Below are positions 46,890 to 57,622 of a stretch of 64,000 nt of DNA, piece by piece. The notes under the pieces are model-generated. The model searched no databases. It worked only from the letters and a program-made list of their open reading frames with translations, and had not been told where the DNA came from. Location of the stretch: positions 62,001 to 126,000 of the forward strand of contig CBDAFL010000085.1 of the NCBI GenBank assembly GCA_965195225.1, given 5' to 3'. The first letter of the stretch is position 1. Each line of letters begins with the position of its first letter. The DNA is from JAHIKV01 sp965195225. GTDB lineage: Bacteria; Planctomycetota; Planctomycetia; Pirellulales; Thermoguttaceae. The translations under genes were made by a program, and so were the position numbers.

Positions 46890-48471
46890 GTGCTGTCGAA
46901 TTGTCCAATCCGCCGGAAACTGCTGCTGGGACTGGCTCTGCTGGTGCTGGTCGTGGCGATCCTTTCCAGCACCGGATTGGTGGCCACCTACGCCTATCGC
47001 AATCTGGTCAACAGTCTGAGCTGGCGTGTGAGCGAGTTGCCGCTGGCGGCGGAACTCAGCACTCACGTGAGCGATCTGCGGATCACCATCGGAGAATTGC
47101 GCGGGCTGCGAATAAACACTTTCCCCAACACAGATCACGATCTCGTGCCGATGCGGGTGCGGATGGCACGCGACCAGTTTCGCTGCCAGTTGGACGAGGT
47201 CGATCGGACACTGGAGCGATATCGGGACCAGTTGGCCGGCGAAGCGCGGGCCGATCCACGTATGTCCGACCACCAGCGCGAGCGCGAGACGGTCCGCAAG
47301 ATCGAGGCCCAACTGGAACGCATCCGCACGGCCAACCGCGACGAGGACTGGATGCTCGACAACGTCAAGATCGGCTGGCTGGACGTGGAGTTGGAGCAGT
47401 TGCAGATACTTGCCTCGGAGTTGCCCAGCCACTTGCACTCAAAGCTGGCCGGATTTTCCCATGAAGTACGCGGACAGTATCGAGTGTTGATCGTCAGCGC
47501 GTGGACGGTTACCGTTTTGGCCGGGCTGTTTTTCCTGTTGTTCATGCGGCTCTCCTATCGCTGGGTCTTCCGACCGTTGCGGATGCTGATCGCCGGTTCG
47601 CGGCGGGTGGCCGCGGGCGAGTTCAGCTACCGTATCCGGCTCGACACCGAGGACGAGATGGCCGAATTGGCCAAGGCCATGAACGACATGACCGCCCGAT
47701 TCCAGGAAATCCGCGACGACCTGGACCGTCAGGTGCAGGTGCGTACCAAGCAGGTGGTCCGCAGCGAGCAGTTGGCCAGCGTGGGCTTTCTGGCCGCCGG
47801 AGTCGCCCACGAGATCAACAATCCGCTGGCCTCGATCGCTATATGCGCCGAATCGTTGGAGGGCCGCCTCCAAACCACGCTCGACGAGGACGATCCGCAA
47901 CGCGCCGTCGTGGGCAACTATCTGCGGATGATCCAAACCGAGGCCTTCCGCTGCAAGGGGATCACCGAAAAGTTGTTGGACTTCTCCCGCATCGGACCGG
48001 GTAAGCGCGAAGAGACCGAGTTGGGAGAGTTGGTCCGCGACGTAATCGACATGATCGGCCACTTGGGCAAGTACCAGCGGAAGCACGTCGAGTTCGACCC
48101 CGCCGGGCCGGTGCCGGCGAAGGTGAATCCGCAGGAGATCAAGCAGATCGTGTTGAATCTGTTGAGCAATGCCCTGGACAGTTCGGCCGACGGCGACACG
48201 GTTCGCGTCGGGTTGGAGACCCGCGAGGGATACGCCGTGCTGACGGTTTCGGACGACGGGTGCGGCATGACGCCCGAGGTGTTGGAGCACGTTTTCGAGC
48301 CGTTCTTCACCCGCCGCCGAGGCGGCCAAGGCATCGGATTGGGGTTGTCCATAACTTATCGAATTATCGCCGATCACGGCGGGGAAATTGAAGCCCAGAG
48401 CGCCGGCGCGGGCCACGGATCGACGTTCCGCATCCGCCTGCCGCTGCCGGCTTCCAACAAGGAGAGCGACG

Positions 48472-48497
<26 letters not shown>
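46890..48497 (+). CDS. Membrane sensor histidine kinase
   Basis: The 535-residue protein has a transmembrane helix at ~8-32 (LLLGLALLVLVVAILSSTG), an extracytoplasmic helical sensor of ~165 residues, a second helix at ~197-217, a HAMP domain, and a kinase core. The phosphorylated His is H307 (GVAHEINNPLASI). The ATP-binding N, G1, F and G2 boxes are VLNLLSNALDS, VSDDGCGM, FEPFFTRR and GQGIGLGLSIT. AAGGAGG at 46877 fits the GTG at 46890 better than the TTG at 46887. The next gene, its NtrC-type response regulator, overlaps. The signal is unknown. Confidence 0.93.
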
Positions 48498-49854
<1,357 letters not shown>

Positions 49855-49882
49855 CCGGCCCATAAAGCCGCGACCGGACACT

Positions 49883-49963
<81 letters not shown>

Positions 49964-49978
49964 TTTTTCAACGGGCGG

Positions 49979-51256
49979 CTATATGGCGTCGCGAGTCCGG
50001 GGCACGTCGTTCGATCCCGATCGGGCGAAAACCACTTGGAACAGTTGTAGCCCGCCGGTGCTGAACGCCGCGATCGAGCCGGATAGATACAGCCGCCATG
50101 TGCGGACGAACCGTTCGTCGAACATCTCCGCCACCCGTTCGGCCGACGCCTCGAAACGATCCAACCACCGGCGGAGCGTTTTGGCGTAGTGCAGCCGCAG
50201 ATTTTCCACGTCGAGGACGGAGAAGCCCGGCGTCTCGAAGATGTCCATCATTTCCCGCAGCGTGGGCGGATACGCGCCGGGGAATATGCGGCGCTCGATC
50301 CAGGGGTTGGTCTCGCTGGAGCGGTCTTGCCCGATCGACTGGATCAATCCGCGTCCTCCGGCGTTCAGGCAACGGTCGGCCACGCGGCCGAACTCGCGGT
50401 AATGTGCCGCGCCGACGTGCTCCAACATACCCAGCGAGACCAGCGCGTCGAATCGGCCGGTGGCGTTTCGATAGTCGTCCTCGACGAACTCCACGCGGGA
50501 GTCGAGTCCCTCGGCCTTCGCCCGGCGGCGGGCAAATTGAACCTGCTCTCTCGATATGTTGTACGACTTGACGGTGACGCCGTAGTCGCGGGCCAGCAGC
50601 AGTCCCATCGCGCCCCAGCCGCCGCCGATCTCGACGACCGTTCCTCCGGGGCGCAGCCAGAGCTTTCGGCAGACGTAATCCAGCTTTGCCCGCTGCGCCT
50701 CTTCGAGCGTCATCGACGGCGAGGGAAAATACGCGCCGCTGTAGACCATCTCGTCGTCGAGCCAGAGCCGGTAGAAATCGTTGCCCAGGTCGTAGTGGCG
50801 ATGGATGTTTCGGCGTGCGCCGCGGACGGTGTTTGCCGCGGCGTGATGCAACCGGCGCAACAGCCCGGAAGGGACGAGGCTCCCCGAGCGGCCCGCCGCC
50901 GAGCGCGTGCGATGGATGGTTTCCAAAAAAGCGACCAAATCGCCTTCCACCACGAGCCGTCCGTCGCTGTAGGCCTCGCCAAACTGATAGTTCGGATCGA
51001 GCAGCACTTTCCAGAACGTCGCGCGATCTCGCAGAACGACGCGGGCCGACGGCGGGGCGTCGCTCGTGGCGATCTCTTCGCCGTTCCAAAGCACGAGCCG
51101 CAACGGCGGAGAGCCGACCGCGCGGAGTAGACGGTGGGCAAGAAGCCGCTCGATGCCCGATACCCGACTGCCGCTCGCCGCGATTGGATTCGACCCAGCC
51201 GGAGCAGACGGTCTAGACGGCGGCATTTCGATCGATGGAAGATTCGCTGGAGACAT
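49979..51256 (-). CDS. cfa: Cyclopropane-fatty-acyl-phospholipid synthase (CFA synthase-like)
   Basis: The 425-residue protein begins with a Pro/Ser-rich stretch (~35 residues). The core holds HRHYDLGNDFYRLWLDDEMVYSGAYF and VVEIGGGWGAMGLLLARDYG (SAM binding), EFVEDDYRN, and IFPGAYPP. These are typical of CFA synthases, which add a methylene to unsaturated lipids, and of related SAM methyltransferases. GGAGG at good spacing supports the ATG at 51256. A conserved Cys of some members is not clear, so a related lipid methyltransferase is possible. Confidence 0.88.
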   Translation of the reverse strand: MSPANLPSIEMPPSRPSAPAGSNPIAASGSRVSGIERLLAHRLLRAVGSPPLRLVLWNGEEIATSDAPPSARVVLRDRATFWKVLLDPNYQFGEAYSDGRLVVEGDLVAFLETIHRTRSAAGRSGSLVPSGLLRRLHHAAANTVRGARRNIHRHYDLGNDFYRLWLDDEMVYSGAYFPSPSMTLEEAQRAKLDYVCRKLWLRPGGTVVEIGGGWGAMGLLLARDYGVTVKSYNISREQVQFARRRAKAEGLDSRVEFVEDDYRNATGRFDALVSLGMLEHVGAAHYREFGRVADRCLNAGGRGLIQSIGQDRSSETNPWIERRIFPGAYPPTLREMMDIFETPGFSVLDVENLRLHYAKTLRRWLDRFEASAERVAEMFDERFVRTWRLYLSGSIAAFSTGGLQLFQVVFARSGSNDVPRTRDAI

Positions 51257-51364
51257 TGGGGACACCTCCGGAACAGGAAATGCGGGGCCCAAACCTCACA
51301 AAACGAACGATTTGGGTATATTCTACTCTTCTCGTACATCCGTGCAATAACCACAGGCGGTGAT

Positions 51365-51568
51365 GTAACCGTTCACGGGCCGGCCGGGGACTGGTCCATT
51401 TTTCGGCGAAAAAACGCGTTTTGCCGACGAACCGTTGGCCGAAAACATGAACCTGTCCCCTTCCCGCGGCGCCAGGGGGACAGTCCCATTTTCACGGCGG
51501 TCAAGTCAATTCGTCTGGCAATGTCCCTCACGCCGCGAAAATTGGGACAGTCCCCTGTGAACGGTTAC
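51365..51568. mobile_element. MITE copy 1, ~204 bp, with 8-bp target duplication
   Basis: The ends are GTAACCGTTCA and its reverse complement TGAACGGTTAC, with longer imperfect inverted repeats (GGGGACTG... and ...CAGTCCCC). The bases GCGGTGAT flank it on both sides (51357-51364 and 51569-51576), a perfect 8-bp target duplication. A near-identical inverted copy is at 61187-61391. No transposase is encoded. GTAA ends and 8-bp duplications recall IS66-family elements; that link is inference. Confidence 0.85.
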
Positions 51569-51663
51569 GCGGTGATTGTCACATCGCCACTGGTGGTTTA
51601 CCATAAATCCGTGGCGGTGGTGTGAATAGGTAGAAAATTACTCATATCGTGGGCTTATCCGCT

Positions 51664-52068
51664 GTGAACTTCCACTGTTTCCTTGCCGACGTTATCGTGA
51701 TTGTTCATTTCGCTTACGTCGCGTTCGTCGTCGTCGGGATGGGGGCGATTCTCGCCGGCATCGTCATGCGCTGGCGGTGGGTGCGGAACTTTTGGTTTCG
51801 CATGGTTCATCTGCTGATGATCGCCGTGGTCGTGGCCGAATCGCTCTGCGGCATTCTCTGTCCGCTGACCGAATGGGAGGATCGGTTGCGCGAAGCGGGC
51901 GGGCGGCCGAACGAGCCGGGTGGTTTCATCGCCCGATGGGCGCACGATTTGTTGTTCGTCGATCTGACCTTTTCCGAGATGACGGTTTACTACGTTGCCT
52001 TCGGTCTGGCCGTCTTGTTGACGTTTATTCTAGCGCCGCCACGCCTGCCGTGGGGTAAGTCATCGTAG
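51664..52068 (+). CDS. DUF2784 membrane protein
   Basis: This protein has four hydrophobic helices (LADVIVIVHFAYVAFVVVGM, then FWFRMVHLLMIAVVVAESLC, a further one near the C-terminus) and the ESLCGILCPLTEWE motif typical of DUF2784. It is an inner-membrane protein of unknown function. The GTG at 51664 gives the usual N-terminus (MNFHCFLAD...); a GTG at 51649 is an alternative. Its stop codon TAG lies inside a family D repeat (52065-52091). Confidence 0.85.
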   Translation: MNFHCFLADVIVIVHFAYVAFVVVGMGAILAGIVMRWRWVRNFWFRMVHLLMIAVVVAESLCGILCPLTEWEDRLREAGGRPNEPGGFIARWAHDLLFVDLTFSEMTVYYVAFGLAVLLTFILAPPRLPWGKSS

Positions 52069-52091
52069 GACAGGTTGTCAACCTGTCCCAC
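52065..52091. repeat. Family D palindrome, copy 1
   Basis: GTAGGACAGGTTG-T-CAACCTGTCCCAC overlaps the last bases of the DUF2784 gene. Two further copies are at 55535-55561 and 55574-55600 inside a gene. Confidence 0.85.
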
Positions 52092-52425
52092 GGACTTGCC
52101 TTGCCGGCGAAAAACTGGTAGAATCCATAGTGGTCCTCTACCATGTTCGTGATGTCGATGCGATAATTTGGTGAGCCGATACCTGCCCGTTGGGCACCGG
52201 TATTAAAAATCCTGGCCGCGTGTATAGCCGTCGTCCGACTCGTTCGTCGGCGGATCACACAACCCGGGGTTCGGGTGCCCCCTTGCAATGACGGGCTCTC
52301 AAAAAAGCATCGCCACGGCATTCCGGTGGAGGACCTTTTTTGTTTTCAGTTTTCAGTTTTCAGTGGTCAGTTGTAGTTGCTGACTTCTGACTGACAACTG
52401 ATTACTGACAACTGATTACTCAGTC
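52092..52425. other. Spacer with simple repeats before larE
   Basis: No gene seen. TTTTCAG words and a 14-bp direct repeat CTGACAACTGATTA (52391-52404 and 52405-52418) end 7 bases before the larE start. Repeats of this kind look like scars. Confidence 0.5.
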
Positions 52426-53271
52426 ATGCTCGAACTTCCCGCCGAACTGATCGCCAAACGCGACCGATTGATTGATCTGCTGCGGAGCTACGGCAGTTGC
52501 GCGGTGGCGTTCTCCGGCGGATTGGACAGTACGGTGCTTGCCCAGGCGGCGCGTCTGGCGCTCGGAGATCGGGCCGTGGCCGTCACCGGCGTAAGCGCGA
52601 GCATGGCCGCCGGCGAACTGGACGAGGCTGATCGACTTGCCCGGCGCATCCGTCTCCGGCACGAAACCGTCCCAACCGGCGAACTCTCCGTCCCGGCTTA
52701 TTGCGAGAACCAGGCCGACCGTTGCTACCACTGCAAGATGGAATTGTTCGCACGGGTTGAGCGAGTCGCACGACGCTTGGAGTTGGCCGTAGTGGCCGAC
52801 GGCGGCAACCTCGACGACCGGGACGATTACCGGCCGGGGCTGCAAGCCGCCCGTCAATGCAACGTACAAACCCCAATGGCCGAATGCGGATTGACAAAGG
52901 CGGAGATTCGTCTTCTGGCCGAGGCCTGGGAACTGCCCGTCCGGGACAAGCCGGCCACGCCCTGTCTGAGCAGCCGCATCGCATACGGCGAGCGAATCGC
53001 GCCCGAGCGGCTCAAAATGGTCGATCGGGCCGAGCAGTTCTTGCGGGATCGCGGTTTCCGGCCGTTGAGGGTAAGATACCACAAGGGCGACATGGCCCGA
53101 ATCGAGGTGTCCGTCGAGCAGTTGCCGAAGTTTTCCAACGATCAATTCCGCAGCGAGCTGATCGAGCATTTCCGCTCGTTGGGTTTCAAGTACGTATCGC
53201 TCGATCTGGAGGGATTTCGCAGCGGCAGCATGAACGTGGTGTTGGAGGAGGGATTAGGGATTGGGGATTAG
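52426..53271 (+). CDS. larE: ATP-dependent sulfur transferase LarE-like protein
   Basis: LarE proteins activate and thiolate a pyridine-type precursor in making the nickel-pincer cofactor of lactate racemase. The 281-residue protein has the PP-loop SGGLDST (30-36). It also has C100-YH-C103 (RCYHCK) and C180 in PATPCLSSRIAYG, where the sacrificial Cys of LarE is found. Three Cys together would allow an iron-sulfur cluster, as proposed for some homologues. larA, larB and larC are not in the window. The last residues (GLGIGD) are encoded by a simple GGGATT repeat. Confidence 0.88.
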   Translation: MLELPAELIAKRDRLIDLLRSYGSCAVAFSGGLDSTVLAQAARLALGDRAVAVTGVSASMAAGELDEADRLARRIRLRHETVPTGELSVPAYCENQADRCYHCKMELFARVERVARRLELAVVADGGNLDDRDDYRPGLQAARQCNVQTPMAECGLTKAEIRLLAEAWELPVRDKPATPCLSSRIAYGERIAPERLKMVDRAEQFLRDRGFRPLRVRYHKGDMARIEVSVEQLPKFSNDQFRSELIEHFRSLGFKYVSLDLEGFRSGSMNVVLEEGLGIGD

Positions 53272-53292
53272 TGATTCTGGAAGTTGACGGCC

Positions 53293-53430
53293 ATGAGCAA
53301 GAATCAAAGCACCGGCCGAAAGACGAGGAAGATCGTCCGCACGCCGGCCACCAAGTGCGCGCATTTGCGCAAACGGATGCAACAGCGGAAATTAGACAGC
53401 AACAAAGCGCCGCGTGGACGCGGCGGCTAA
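53293..53430 (+). CDS. Small basic protein (45 aa)
   Basis: A short frame reads MSKNQSTGRKTRKIVRTPAT, then KCAHLRKRMQQRKLDSNKAPR and ends in RGRGG. It is strongly basic and may bind nucleic acid. It starts 21 bases after larE and could be co-transcribed. It is too short to place in a family with certainty. Confidence 0.4.
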   Translation: MSKNQSTGRKTRKIVRTPATKCAHLRKRMQQRKLDSNKAPRGRGG

Positions 53431-53469
53431 ACGATCTAATCCCGAACCCCCAGTCCCGAACCCCGTTCC

Positions 53470-55302
53470 ATGTACCGCAGCCTCCGCCAGTGCGTCGATG
53501 ATCTGGAAGCGACGGGGCAACTGTTGCGTATCGACGCGCCGATCGACGCAAACCTGGAAATGGCGGAGATTCAGCGGCGAGTGTTTCGCGCCGGCGGGCC
53601 GGCACTGTTCTTCTCGAACGTCGTCGGCTGTCGCTTCCCGATGGTCGGCAACCTGTTCGGCACGATCGATCGGGCGCGATACATCTTCCGCGATTCGCTC
53701 GACCGGCTGCGGCAACTGATCTCGCTTCAAGTCGATCCGTCGGACCTGATGCGTCGGCCGCGTCTGTATCTAAAGGCCCCGTGGAGCGCACTGTTGACTC
53801 GGCCGCGAAAAGTTCGCCGCGGACCGGTGCTGGACTGCGAAACCACGCTCGACGAGTTGCCGCAGTTGAAGTCGTGGCCCGACGACGGCGGTCCGTACGT
53901 CACGCTGCCGCAAGTCTACAGCGAAGCCCCCGACGCCCCGGGCTTCGCGCGGAGCAACTTGGGGATGTACCGTGTGCAGCTTTCGGGCGGACGGTACGTA
54001 CCGAACCGCGAGGTCGGTCTGCATTATCAGATACACCGCGGCATCGCGGCCCATCATGCCACGGCGCTGCGGCGGGGCGAGACGCTGCCGGTCAACGTCT
54101 TCGTCGGCGGGCCGCCGGCGATGACGCTGGCCGCCGTAATGCCGTTGCCCGAGGGAATGAGCGAATTGACCATCGCTGGCGTGTTGGGGCGACGACGTGT
54201 GCCGATGATCTGCCGTGCTGGGCAATTACCCATCCACGCCGCGGCCGATTTCTGCATCGCCGGCCGGATCGACCCCGCGCGGTTGAAGCCCGAGGGGCCG
54301 TTCGGCGATCACTTGGGCTACTATAGCCTGGCCCACGATTTCCCCGTCATGCAAGTCGAGCACGTCTATCATCGGCGGGACGCGATCTGGCCCTTCACGG
54401 TCGTCGGGCGTCCGCCGCAAGAAGACTCCGTGCTGGGACAGCTTATCCACGAACTGGCTGAGCCGGCGATACCGAAGCAGATTCCCGGCGTTCGAGCGGT
54501 CCACGCGGTCGATGCCGCCGGGGTGCATCCGCTGCTGCTGGCCATCGGAAGCGAACGATACGTCCCCTACGACGAGCTTCGCCGGCCGAGGGAACTGCTC
54601 ACGCTGGCCAACGCATTGTTGGGCCATGGGCAGTTGTCGCTGGCCAAGTACCTGTGGATCGCCGCCATCGAGGACGATCCGACGCTGGATGTGCGCCGAG
54701 TTCCCGACTTTTTCCGCCACGTGCTGGAGCGCGTCGATTGGCGGCGCGATCTGCACTTTCAGACCTGCACGACGATCGACACGCTCGACTACAGTGGCGG
54801 ACGAATCAACGAAGGCTCGAAGGTGGCGATTGCGGCGGCCGGACGACCGATAAGAACACTGCCGACCACCCGTGACGGACTGACGCTGCCCGAGGAGTTG
54901 GGTTTCCGCAATCCGCGGGTGGTAATGCCCGGCGTTTTGGTAGTGGAAGGGCCGGCATATCAAAGTGGCGCGGACCGGACGATCGAGCGGTTCTGTGGAT
55001 GTTTCCGCCGGGAGGACGCGATTTGTGCCTTTCCCCTGGTGGTCGTGGTCGATCGGAGCGAGTTCGCCGCGGAGACCCTGGAAAACTTCCTCTGGACTAC
55101 ATTTACGCGGAGCAATCCGGCATCGGACATTTACGGCATCGAGCCGTTCTGCTCGGAGAAGCATTGGGGGTGTCACGGCTCGGTGGTGATAGATGCCCGC
55201 GGCAAGCCGCATCACGCCCCGCCGGTGGTCGAAGACGCGGAGGTGACCCGTCGTGTTGACGAACTGGCGGCTCGCGGCGGCCCGTTGCACGGGGTCATCT
55301 GA
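53470..55302 (+). CDS. UbiD-family decarboxylase
   Basis: UbiD enzymes use prenylated FMN to (de)carboxylate aromatic or unsaturated acids. The 610-residue protein fits the family in length and in motifs: RQCVDDLEATGQLLRID at the N-terminus, PNREVGLHYQIHRGIAAHHA, VGGPPAMTLAA, LKPEGPFGDHLGYYSLAHDF, and the FWTTFTRSNPASDIYGI-type end (LWTTFTRSNP). The Glu and Arg of the active site lie in PEGPFGDH and neighbours. A UbiX partner is not in the window. The substrate is unknown; menaquinone-related or degradation roles are possible. The start ATG at 53470 fits MYRSLRQCVDDL. Confidence 0.9.
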   Translation: MYRSLRQCVDDLEATGQLLRIDAPIDANLEMAEIQRRVFRAGGPALFFSNVVGCRFPMVGNLFGTIDRARYIFRDSLDRLRQLISLQVDPSDLMRRPRLYLKAPWSALLTRPRKVRRGPVLDCETTLDELPQLKSWPDDGGPYVTLPQVYSEAPDAPGFARSNLGMYRVQLSGGRYVPNREVGLHYQIHRGIAAHHATALRRGETLPVNVFVGGPPAMTLAAVMPLPEGMSELTIAGVLGRRRVPMICRAGQLPIHAAADFCIAGRIDPARLKPEGPFGDHLGYYSLAHDFPVMQVEHVYHRRDAIWPFTVVGRPPQEDSVLGQLIHELAEPAIPKQIPGVRAVHAVDAAGVHPLLLAIGSERYVPYDELRRPRELLTLANALLGHGQLSLAKYLWIAAIEDDPTLDVRRVPDFFRHVLERVDWRRDLHFQTCTTIDTLDYSGGRINEGSKVAIAAAGRPIRTLPTTRDGLTLPEELGFRNPRVVMPGVLVVEGPAYQSGADRTIERFCGCFRREDAICAFPLVVVVDRSEFAAETLENFLWTTFTRSNPASDIYGIEPFCSEKHWGCHGSVVIDARGKPHHAPPVVEDAEVTRRVDELAARGGPLHGVI

Positions 55303-55434
55303 ACGATTGCGCGTTATCCGCGAACAAGCCAAACTCGCCATTGCCCCCATCTTCCCGGTTCTGCTACTTTCCGTCCGGCAAAAGTTGCGAAATCGGTATA
55401 GTCTGCCATTTTTACGGCCGATCCTAAGAATACC

Positions 55435-56196
55435 ATGTGGTGTAAAGACTGCCGCCAGGATGTGCCTGCGCTGTTGTCGGGCGACAAGCAGGCGTTTTGC
55501 TGTCCCCGTTGCGGTGGGATGCTCTGCGCCGATAGTAGGACAGGTTGCCAACCTGTCCCACGCGAAACAGGCAGTAGGACAGGTTGCCAACCTGTCCCAC
55601 AAACCGATTCGCCGCCTTGCTATGACGGCTGGGAGACGGGCGAGGAGTTGAACGAGATCGGCCGGTCATTGCGAGGCACGAAACACGACGACCGCCAGTC
55701 GAAGGCGATCTATCGCCGCGAGTCGATGCGGTTCGACCAGCCCCACGTCGAGCAGCCCTCCAAGCGGCGCAAGACCGCAACCGACAAGCGCGGCGTCGCC
55801 CCGTCCGTGTTGACTTGGCTCTCGCTGGCGTTGGGGACCACCGGCCTCGTGTGCGGTGGGGTACTGATGGGCTGGTCGCTCGCGACCGGCCGGCAGGAGC
55901 TTTGGACCATCGGCTTGCCGGTGGCGTTGATAAGTCCAATCGCGCTGATGATCGGTCTGGTGTTGCAACTCGACCGGATATGGCGAGACAACCGCCGCGC
56001 GGCGGCCAAGCTCGACAACGTGGACGAGCAGCTCCGCGATCTAAAGACCGCCACCAATCTGTTGAGTACGAGTCATGGCCCGGCCTCGACGACGTTCTAT
56101 TCGCACTTCGCCGGCGGCGCCAGTCCGCAACTGCTGCTGACCGATCTGAAGAGTCAGCTCGACCTGTTGGCGATGAGGATCGCGCAGGACGAGTAA
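55435..56196 (+). CDS. Zinc-ribbon membrane protein with repeat-derived insert
   Basis: The 253-residue protein starts MWCKDCRQDVPALLSGDKQA and has CxxC pairs (C3/C6 and CPRCGGMLC) for a zinc ribbon. Residues ~34-58 (SRTGCQPVPRETGSRTGCQP) are translations of two family D palindromes. Two transmembrane helices follow at about 120-145 and 155-180. The C-terminus holds helical, coiled-coil-prone segments (KLDNVDEQLRDLKTATNLL and LLLTDLKSQLDLLAMRIAQD). Planctomycete genomes contain many such zinc-ribbon anchors. Function unknown. Confidence 0.75.
   Translation: MWCKDCRQDVPALLSGDKQAFCCPRCGGMLCADSRTGCQPVPRETGSRTGCQPVPQTDSPPCYDGWETGEELNEIGRSLRGTKHDDRQSKAIYRRESMRFDQPHVEQPSKRRKTATDKRGVAPSVLTWLSLALGTTGLVCGGVLMGWSLATGRQELWTIGLPVALISPIALMIGLVLQLDRIWRDNRRAAAKLDNVDEQLRDLKTATNLLSTSHGPASTTFYSHFAGGASPQLLLTDLKSQLDLLAMRIAQDE
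55535..55600. repeat. Family D palindromes, two copies inside a gene
   Basis: GTAGGACAGGTTG-C-CAACCTGTCCCAC occurs at 55535-55561 and again at 55574-55600, 12 bases apart. Both are read in frame as RTGCQPVP. Confidence 0.9.
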
Positions 56197-56269
56197 TAAT
56201 TTCGCTCTCTTGACTTTTCTGGTAAAATGGGGGTGTTCGTGAATTGGCCCGGATTTCATCGACCGTTGA

Positions 56270-57598
56270 ATGTCTGAAACACCGCTGCCCGCCGACAACT
56301 CGCAGGCCGCCGATAAGGTGCGATCCTTCCCGCGGACGCCCGGCGTGTATCTAATGAAAGACGGCGCCGGGCGGGTGATCTACGTGGGCAAGGCGAACAA
56401 CCTTCGCGCCCGGGTCGGCAGCTACTTTCTGAAGGCCGCCGCGGAAGACCCGCGAACCGCCAATCTCGTGCCGGAAATCCGCGACATCGACTACATCGAG
56501 GCCGAGAGCGAAATCGACGCCCTGCTCCTCGAGGCACGGCTGATTAAGGACATCCTGCCCAAGTACAACCGCGACCTGCGCGACGCAAAGACATTTCCCT
56601 ACCTGGAGATTTTTACGCACGAGGACTTTCCCCGCGTGCGGTTCACCCGCGAGCCGCATCGGCAGGGAACCAAACTCTACGGGCCGTTCGCCAGTCCGCG
56701 AGGGCTACGCGGGGCGATCCAGGTGTTGCAGAAGATTTTCAAGTTCCGCACCTGCGACCTGGACATCGACGAGGCGGACCGGCGCTGGCGTTGGTTTCGC
56801 CCCTGTCTGCTGCACTCGATCGAACAATGCACCGCGCCGTGCAATCTGCGCATCTCGAAGGAGGAGTATCGCCGAGCGATCCGCCGCCTGCAACGGATTC
56901 TCGACGGCGGCAAGAAGACGCTGTTGGCCGAGATGCGGGGCGACATGGAGACGGCCGCCGGGGAGCGTCGGTTTGAGGAGGCGGCCCGGCTCCGCGACGA
57001 GATCGAAATGCTCGAATCGCTCGACCAGCGCGGCAAGCTGGAGACGCACGTGCAGCCGGAGGTTTTTCCGATCGACCCGAAGCGCGGGCTGGCCGGGCTG
57101 CGAAAGGTGTTGCGCCTGGAGCGTCGGCCGCGGGTGATCGAGGGGATCGACATTGCCCACACCGCCGGCACGGACACCGTGGCCTCGGTGGTGCAGTTCA
57201 TCGACGGGCTACCCTTTCGGCCGGGCTATCGGCGGATGCGGATTCGCGGCGTCACGGGCCCCGACGACACGGCCGGCATCCACGAGGCCGTCACGCGGCG
57301 GTTTCGCCACATCCGCGACGAAGACGAGACGTCGCCCGACATCTTGTTGATCGACGGCGGCCGCGGGCAGCTCAACGCGGCGCTGGCCGCGCTTTCTTCG
57401 TTGGACTTGAACTCGCAGCGGGTCATTTCGCTAGCGAAGCGCGAGGAACTTGTTTTCACTCCCGACGCCGACGAACCGCTGCGTCTGAGCCGTCACAGTT
57501 TCGCGTTGCGGCTGCTCCAGTACATCCGCGACGAAGCCCACCGTTTCGCACAGCACTATCACCATCTGCTGCGGAAGAAGTCGCAGATGGGAGAGTAA
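56270..57598 (+). CDS. uvrC: Short excinuclease ABC subunit C-like protein
   Basis: UvrC makes the two incisions in nucleotide excision repair. This 442-residue form has the GIY-YIG nuclease (PGVYLMKDGAGRVIYVGKA, 24-42), a Cys cluster (CLLHSIEQCTAPC), a UVR motif (ERRFEEAARLRDEIEMLESL), and the RNase H-like domain with catalytic Asp (EGIDIAHTAG), Asp (LLIDGGRGQ) and His (DEAHRFAQHYH). The region after it that normally carries the helix-hairpin-helix DNA-binding pair (E. coli UvrC is ~610 residues) is absent. It may be a shortened UvrC or a second, Cho-like paralogue. The ATG at 56270 is the start. Confidence 0.88.
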   Translation: MSETPLPADNSQAADKVRSFPRTPGVYLMKDGAGRVIYVGKANNLRARVGSYFLKAAAEDPRTANLVPEIRDIDYIEAESEIDALLLEARLIKDILPKYNRDLRDAKTFPYLEIFTHEDFPRVRFTREPHRQGTKLYGPFASPRGLRGAIQVLQKIFKFRTCDLDIDEADRRWRWFRPCLLHSIEQCTAPCNLRISKEEYRRAIRRLQRILDGGKKTLLAEMRGDMETAAGERRFEEAARLRDEIEMLESLDQRGKLETHVQPEVFPIDPKRGLAGLRKVLRLERRPRVIEGIDIAHTAGTDTVASVVQFIDGLPFRPGYRRMRIRGVTGPDDTAGIHEAVTRRFRHIRDEDETSPDILLIDGGRGQLNAALAALSSLDLNSQRVISLAKREELVFTPDADEPLRLSRHSFALRLLQYIRDEAHRFAQHYHHLLRKKSQMGE

Positions 57599-57622
57599 TC
57601 AGTCGCAATTTAATGCCAGTGG

